Translations under genes and position numbers: made by a program | In this document: positions 59,515 to 64,000 of the stretch, piece after piece | How positions within the stretch are numbered: position 1 is the stretch's first letter | Layout: each line of letters begins with the position of its first letter | NCBI GenBank assembly: GCA_021613535.1 | Contig: CP075493.1 | Coordinates: forward strand, 2,542,001 to 2,606,000 | From: Adineta vaga | Lineage: Eukaryota; Rotifera | DNA: 64,000 nt | Direction of reading: 5' to 3' | Notes under the pieces: model-generated | Seen by the model: only the letters and a program-made list of their open reading frames with translations | What the model was told of the DNA's origin: nothing | Databases searched by the model: none

Positions 59515-60240
59515 TTAGTTCTGTATCTTGCTATTATTTGTCTGTTGTAATGGCTGTCGTTGATATAAGTAAATGAGTGGACCAAGTAAAGGAATAAATG
59601 TCAATGGAAAATAATGTTTGAATTGCTTATCTCTATCCATATCTCTACGTTTTAAATCATCATTAATTAAAAAAGGAAATAGAAATGAAACAACAAAGAA
59701 ATCAATAGTCATCACATGAATAAATTGATTTCGATCAAATTCTTGTCGAAATTCATGTAAATTTCCAAACATTATAGCGAATAATATTAAACCGATAGTT
59801 GAAATCATTAGACCAATTGCAATTAATTTCGATTCAAACAGACGAACGAAATAATTTATTCGAAATTTTTTTCCACATTCACTACGTCGTAAAGCAAAGT
59901 ATGGTAAAAGAATAAAACCACCCAATACCATGGCCATACATGAAGCTAGACTACCGTTAAATGGTTGATTTTGACCATCAGTCAATAATATTGACATATA
60001 AACAAGTGGCCATATGCCTGGGAAAAGAAGAGAGTTTCTATTTTAGGAAACTTATTTTAACTTACCTAAAAAGTAGAATAGAGAAATGATATATGGGTCA
60101 ATATCATTCCACGGTCCAAACATTAGTTGTTTAACATAGACACCTGTAGACTTCGATCTTTGATCAGTTTTTGGTGCAAAGAATAGAGTGTACAGAAGAA
60201 ATACACACCAAATGATCCAAAATACTTTTTTTACCGCCAT
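59515..60240 (-). CDS. multispan membrane protein of a conserved family
   Basis: Two minus-strand exons, 60240-60066 and 60017-59515; 225 residues. Six or so hydrophobic spans: an N-terminal helix (VFWIIWCVFLLYTLFF), then PWNDIDPYIISLFYFLG joined to GIWPLVYMSILL, MVLGGFILLPYFALR, and further helices to a short polar C-terminus. The PWND.DP, G.WP..Y and LLPYFALR signatures recall an uncharacterised family I know mainly from cyanobacteria and plants. This is from memory and not checked. The function is unknown. It lies on the opposite strand between the two PLAC8 genes. Confidence 0.7.
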
Positions 60241-61257
60241 ACTAATGACTAGTTATTATTAACTATCTTCACTGATCATGATCAACAGGGAATTGAGATG
60301 GATGGTTCATGAAAATCTCCAACCAATTCATCTTATACTTTTATTTATTTATAACGTCTTATTAATTTGGAGAGATGTCAGTATTGTTCGAATGTTTAGT
60401 CCCATCTGATGAATATATTAACTATTTATCAATTTAATTGAAAATTAATGGTATGAAAACAATTTACAAATGTTGATTGACACAACAAGTCCTTCGCAAT
60501 GGTAATAGTTATACTGAAAAGTCTAAAATATATTTTCAACTTCAAACGATTTTATCATGTCATAAAAATTGTCATTGACGTATCAACGATATTATTCTTT
60601 CTTATAGATTTTGTATAAAAAAATATGTTTATTATAAGTTTTAGCATCTCGTCTTACAAAATATCAAGCCGTTTTTTTTCTCCTTTATTTGCTTTGTAAA
60701 GAAAAAGAAATTACTCAATTCATTGATCACAGAACTTTTTCTATTGATATAAGGTTAAAAAAAACGTAAAGTAGAATATGAGAAGCATATACTATCGTAT
60801 TAGCATATGACATGAAAAAATATAAAAGACCCTGGGTCGAATATACTTCTATTAAATGCATATTTGATTGCTTTTTTTTTCGAATCTTCAATAAAACATA
60901 ATGTATTTTATACAATCATACAGAATATTTCTCACTTTTCATAACAGCGGGAAGAAATTAGTCCGGATAAGAAAAAAAAGTACGATTAAAGGAAATCTCT
61001 CGAACAACATTTAAAATTGTTTATCTAATTGTTTTAGTGTAGGTGGTTCTTCCTCAATCTTTTTCCTAATATGATGAGATAAGGTTTTAATTCTCTTTCC
61101 AATAGGAACTTACAAGTACTAGATATATTTTTTTTCAGTAAGAAATAAGAGATTGATAGTATTTTCTCTCTACTCTGTTCTATATTAACGCTTGTCTGTC
61201 TGTCTGTCAAAATTAGTTAAGAAACATTTTCTTTTTCAGATTTTTTTCTTTACAAAG
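60241..61257. other. intergenic
   Basis: AT-rich with TCTG units near 61193-61206 just before the PLAC8 copy 2 start. No gene is seen. Confidence 0.4.
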
Positions 61258-61835
61258 ATGTCTGGTGTAAACCAATGGAACGGTAAGTTATGTAAGTGTT
61301 TATTGCAATGAATTTATCAAGTATATTTTAGAATCTTTATTTGGTTGTTTCGATGATTGGAAAATATGTTGTTACGGTTACTGGTGTTTACCATGTTTAT
61401 TTGGTACAAATGCCGAAAAAATCAAAGGTGATAATTGTGTTGGTATGTGTTGTGCATATTCACTTTTAGCAAGTTGTGCCCTTTCTTGGTTACCACACTG
61501 TTATGTACGTCAAGCATTTCGTGAGAAATATAATCTAGTAGAAGATCCATCATGTGGAGATTGTTTAACAACATTTTGTTGTGGTCCATGTGCCATCTGT
61601 CAAGAAGCTCGTGAATTACAATCGAGAGGTATGATGATTCTATTCAAAATCAATCGTTAATTTTTTTTACTCTATAGAAGGAAATGCTAAACGATATCAA
61701 CCATCCAATCCAACAATAACGGCTCCACCAATGGCAATTCAAGAGATGCTCATCCTAATGTTTATCGAGTATAAAAATATTGATCTAAATTCATCCATTA
61801 TTTTTTTTTCTTTCATTAATAAATCCCTTTTTTGA
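61258..61835 (+). CDS. PLAC8-family cysteine-rich protein (copy 2)
   Basis: Exons 61258-61282, 61332-61628 and 61678-61835. It starts MSGVNQWNESLFGCFDDWKIC, then CYGYWCLPCLFGTNAEKI, a cysteine-rich hydrophobic centre, AFREKYNLVEDPSCGDC and CCGPCAICQEARELQ, all matching the family and copy 1. The C-terminal exon runs much longer than in copy 1 (about 52 residues against 14) into a hydrophobic, AT-rich tail ending at 61835. This may be read-through of a lost stop, or a frame slip near 61730 after PMAIQ. Confidence 0.88.
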
Positions 61836-62586
61836 GTATCGAAAACATATCGAATATAAAAAAAGACGCAAACACACATGGTACCATATCAAAGAATCTT
61901 AATTCGTATGAATATATACATTTTGATTAAGCATAAACACGTATTTCGTATGACCAACTTATTCGACAAGAAAGTATTATAAATAAAATAAGCACTGCGA
62001 TTGTGTTTGAAATATAATTCTACCGAAAGAACAACTATTGACATCAATTACATTTATATACGAGTAAAAAGAGTATGTCAAATAGAAATCAAACATCAAT
62101 TCATTGATAATCTCATGTAATTAGATCAATGAACCTTTCAATAAAGAACATCATTACATGAAAATCCAGATTTTCACATTATTCTTTCGATTAATAGAAA
62201 AATTATTTCATGCAATGAAATCAATGTCAATATAGATACATTCGTTCGTTTAAACTTTCATACTCTATGTACGAGACAATGACTAGTAGCAAGAGAAAAA
62301 CAACGAGAGATCAAACGTATCATCAGTATTAACTTGACGGTCGCTATACAAACGAATACGACGAAGAGAAGAATGTCTGGACGCATTTCGGCTAATAACT
62401 CCAAGATAAACACTCATTTAGAGAATAGAACGTATATTCAATATTGACCATTACACATCTACATACATATAATATATAACATTCGTTCAGTTGTCTGATT
62501 TTATTTGACGTACATCTTTCCTCGAGTGATCGACTTGAAAATGACTCGTACATTTTGTTTTACATGAGTATGCACGGAAGGACGAC
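61836..62586. other. intergenic, promoter side of DSL ligand gene
   Basis: AT-rich. No coding signal or repeat of note. Confidence 0.35.
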
Positions 62587-64000
62587 ATGGTCCATTGGTT
62601 AATGATTATTCTTACTTATAATTTAGCCATTTTAAAAGTTCGTTCATTGATTAGTTTGTTTTCTTTTTCTTTTTGTCTATGATTTATTTTCTCAATTGTC
62701 TTTTCAGTTATCAGTTAGTGAAGTGACACTTGCATTACGTTTACTTCATTATAAAAATCGAAATGGTTTAACATATGAAAATCGTCCATGTGATACAAAA
62801 TATGAACATGATATCAATCGAGATGGCCGATGTGATACAGCGTTTTTATTTTGTCTTGTACGATTACCATTTCAAAATCCACATAATTGTACATTAGGTG
62901 ATTATTTTACGGATTTTGTCGGTGCTGATGATATTCATTTTATTAATGTTAATCAACCACAACAACGATCATCTTCCACTTCATTGTTGAATTCTATTTG
63001 GTATCAACCAGTTATTAATTTCCACTTTAAATATCCTAAAGTATAATTTTAAATCAAAGATTACATTTTCTATTTTAGAATCCAATGTTGTTTTCTTTAT
63101 TTAGACAGGTGTTGGTTTAATAGTCGAAGTATTTGATATTGATGATGCTAATAATCATACCATACATGACTCGATTGATTTTTATGGTAGAACATTAGTT
63201 GATTTGAATATTTATCCATCGAAGGATTCAGCCAAACCACAACGCTTGTTTTTACGCAGTCTATTTGGTGCTTATACAAATCTAACAGCAGATTTTTCAG
63301 TTGAGTTTCTCTCTCTTTTTTCTTCACATAACACTTGAATTGAATGTTAATATTTAGCTTTATTGTTCATCGAATTATTTTGGTACAGATTGTGAAATCT
63401 TTTGTTTACCAAATGCACAACGTTATGATTGTGATTCCAATACAGGACAGAAACTTTGTAAACATGGATATTTTGGACAAGATTGTTTGAGTGGTATAGA
63501 GGGCGAAAAAAAAGGAAAGTCTCATTGATCTTGTTGGTTTTTGTTTTAGATGTTCGTGCTTGTGAAGATGAACCATGTTTAAATAATGGAACATGTGTTG
63601 TATATCTTCGAAGTTATTTATGTCAATGTCAGAAAGGATTTATGGACGATCGTGTGAAATTGGTAAGATGAACAAAGAGATATTTGACTGAAAAATGTGA
63701 GAATTCTTCGTTTAAATTAGGTTCAACAGTGCGAATCTTTTCACCGACATGTGATCGAATGAATTGTATGCATGGATATTGTTCAAAAGATGGCAAATGT
63801 GTTTGTTATAATGGTTGGACATCGGAAAATTGTAATGAAAGTTTTATTAGTGGTATGTTTAGTTTCTTTGCGAATTTCCATATTCAACGAATTGACATAG
63901 GAGAATCTGGTTGTTCCAGTCGTCCATGTTTACATAATGCAACATGTGAAACATTAACTGATGTGAATCCAGCATCCGCTTATCGTTGCCATTGTCGATC
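62587..64000 (+). CDS. DSL-domain Notch ligand (Delta/Serrate type), 5' part
   Basis: Exons 62587-62637, 62708-63040, 63105-63299, 63358-63490, 63550-63662, 63721-63852 and 63901 to beyond the window. The first exon encodes a signal peptide (MVHWLMIILTYNLAIL). The next two form an N-terminal MNNL/C2-like domain (SVSEVTLALRLLHYKNRNG; VGLIVEVFDIDD; LVDLNIY). Exon 4 is the DSL domain: YCSSNYFGTDCEIFC, then YDCDS, KLCKHGYFGQDC. EGF repeats follow (CEDEPCLNNGTC, CNWT-type CVCYNGWTSENC, CSSRPCLHNATC). Such ligands bind Notch on neighbouring cells. In exon 5 the first EGF repeat loses its last cysteine through one missing base near 63644; restoring the frame would also fix the splice phase. The exon 1 donor (GTTCGT) is non-standard. 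Confidence 0.88.

Noticed and set aside
1-64000. Alternative genetic code or bacterial origin for the whole window
   Set aside because: Spliceosomal introns and dozens of animal protein domains read cleanly in the standard code.

Overview
The window looks like animal nuclear DNA from a small-genome invertebrate, most likely a bdelloid rotifer (inference). It is AT-rich. Genes are compact, introns are mostly 50-70 bp with GT-AG ends, and gene spacing is short. The proteins are plainly metazoan (HP1, SPOP, SDHD, opsin, Fos-like bZIP, USP12/46, lamellipodin-type MRL, agrin, a Delta/Serrate-type ligand). A bacterial-type L-rhamnose mutarotase and a membrane protein resembling cyanobacterial/plant relatives fit the known habit of bdelloids to carry foreign genes.

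Layout. 1-6.5 kb: end of a U-box+TLD gene, rhaM, HP1, SPOP (minus), SDHD. 6.5-16.6 kb: a gene-poor, decayed stretch with a truncated F-box gene, a truncated CutA, a 112-bp-arm fold-back repeat, an intact alpha-1,3-fucosyltransferase and several coding relics. 16.6-21 kb: an unrecognised fibronectin-III protein with thirteen 18-residue tandem repeats. 21-26.3 kb: an opsin (minus), then a Fos-like bZIP gene behind a CRE-rich TATA promoter. 27.9-39.2 kb: five minus-strand genes: an endonuclease/exonuclease/phosphatase protein, a somatostatin/allatostatin-C-like GPCR, USP12/46, a TRC8-like multispan RING ligase, and a secreted protein with two GPR158-type ectodomains. 39.8-50.4 kb: an unknown coiled-coil protein, an MRL adaptor, GNA1, a knottin-like secreted peptide and an F-box protein. 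51.7-64 kb: a transmembrane agrin-like gene of 28 exons, two PLAC8 genes flanking a conserved membrane protein, and the 5' part of a DSL-domain Notch ligand that runs off the window.

Exon structures were worked out by hand from splice signals, reading phase and family conservation. Almost all junctions close in phase. Four otherwise well-conserved genes (HP1, Fos-like, agrin, DSL ligand) each show one single-base-type frame break. These may be assembly errors, unrecognised introns or real lesions. No operon-like functional grouping is evident; neighbours mostly look unrelated. Gaps listed as empty were read for ORFs, splice-phase continuity and repeats only.
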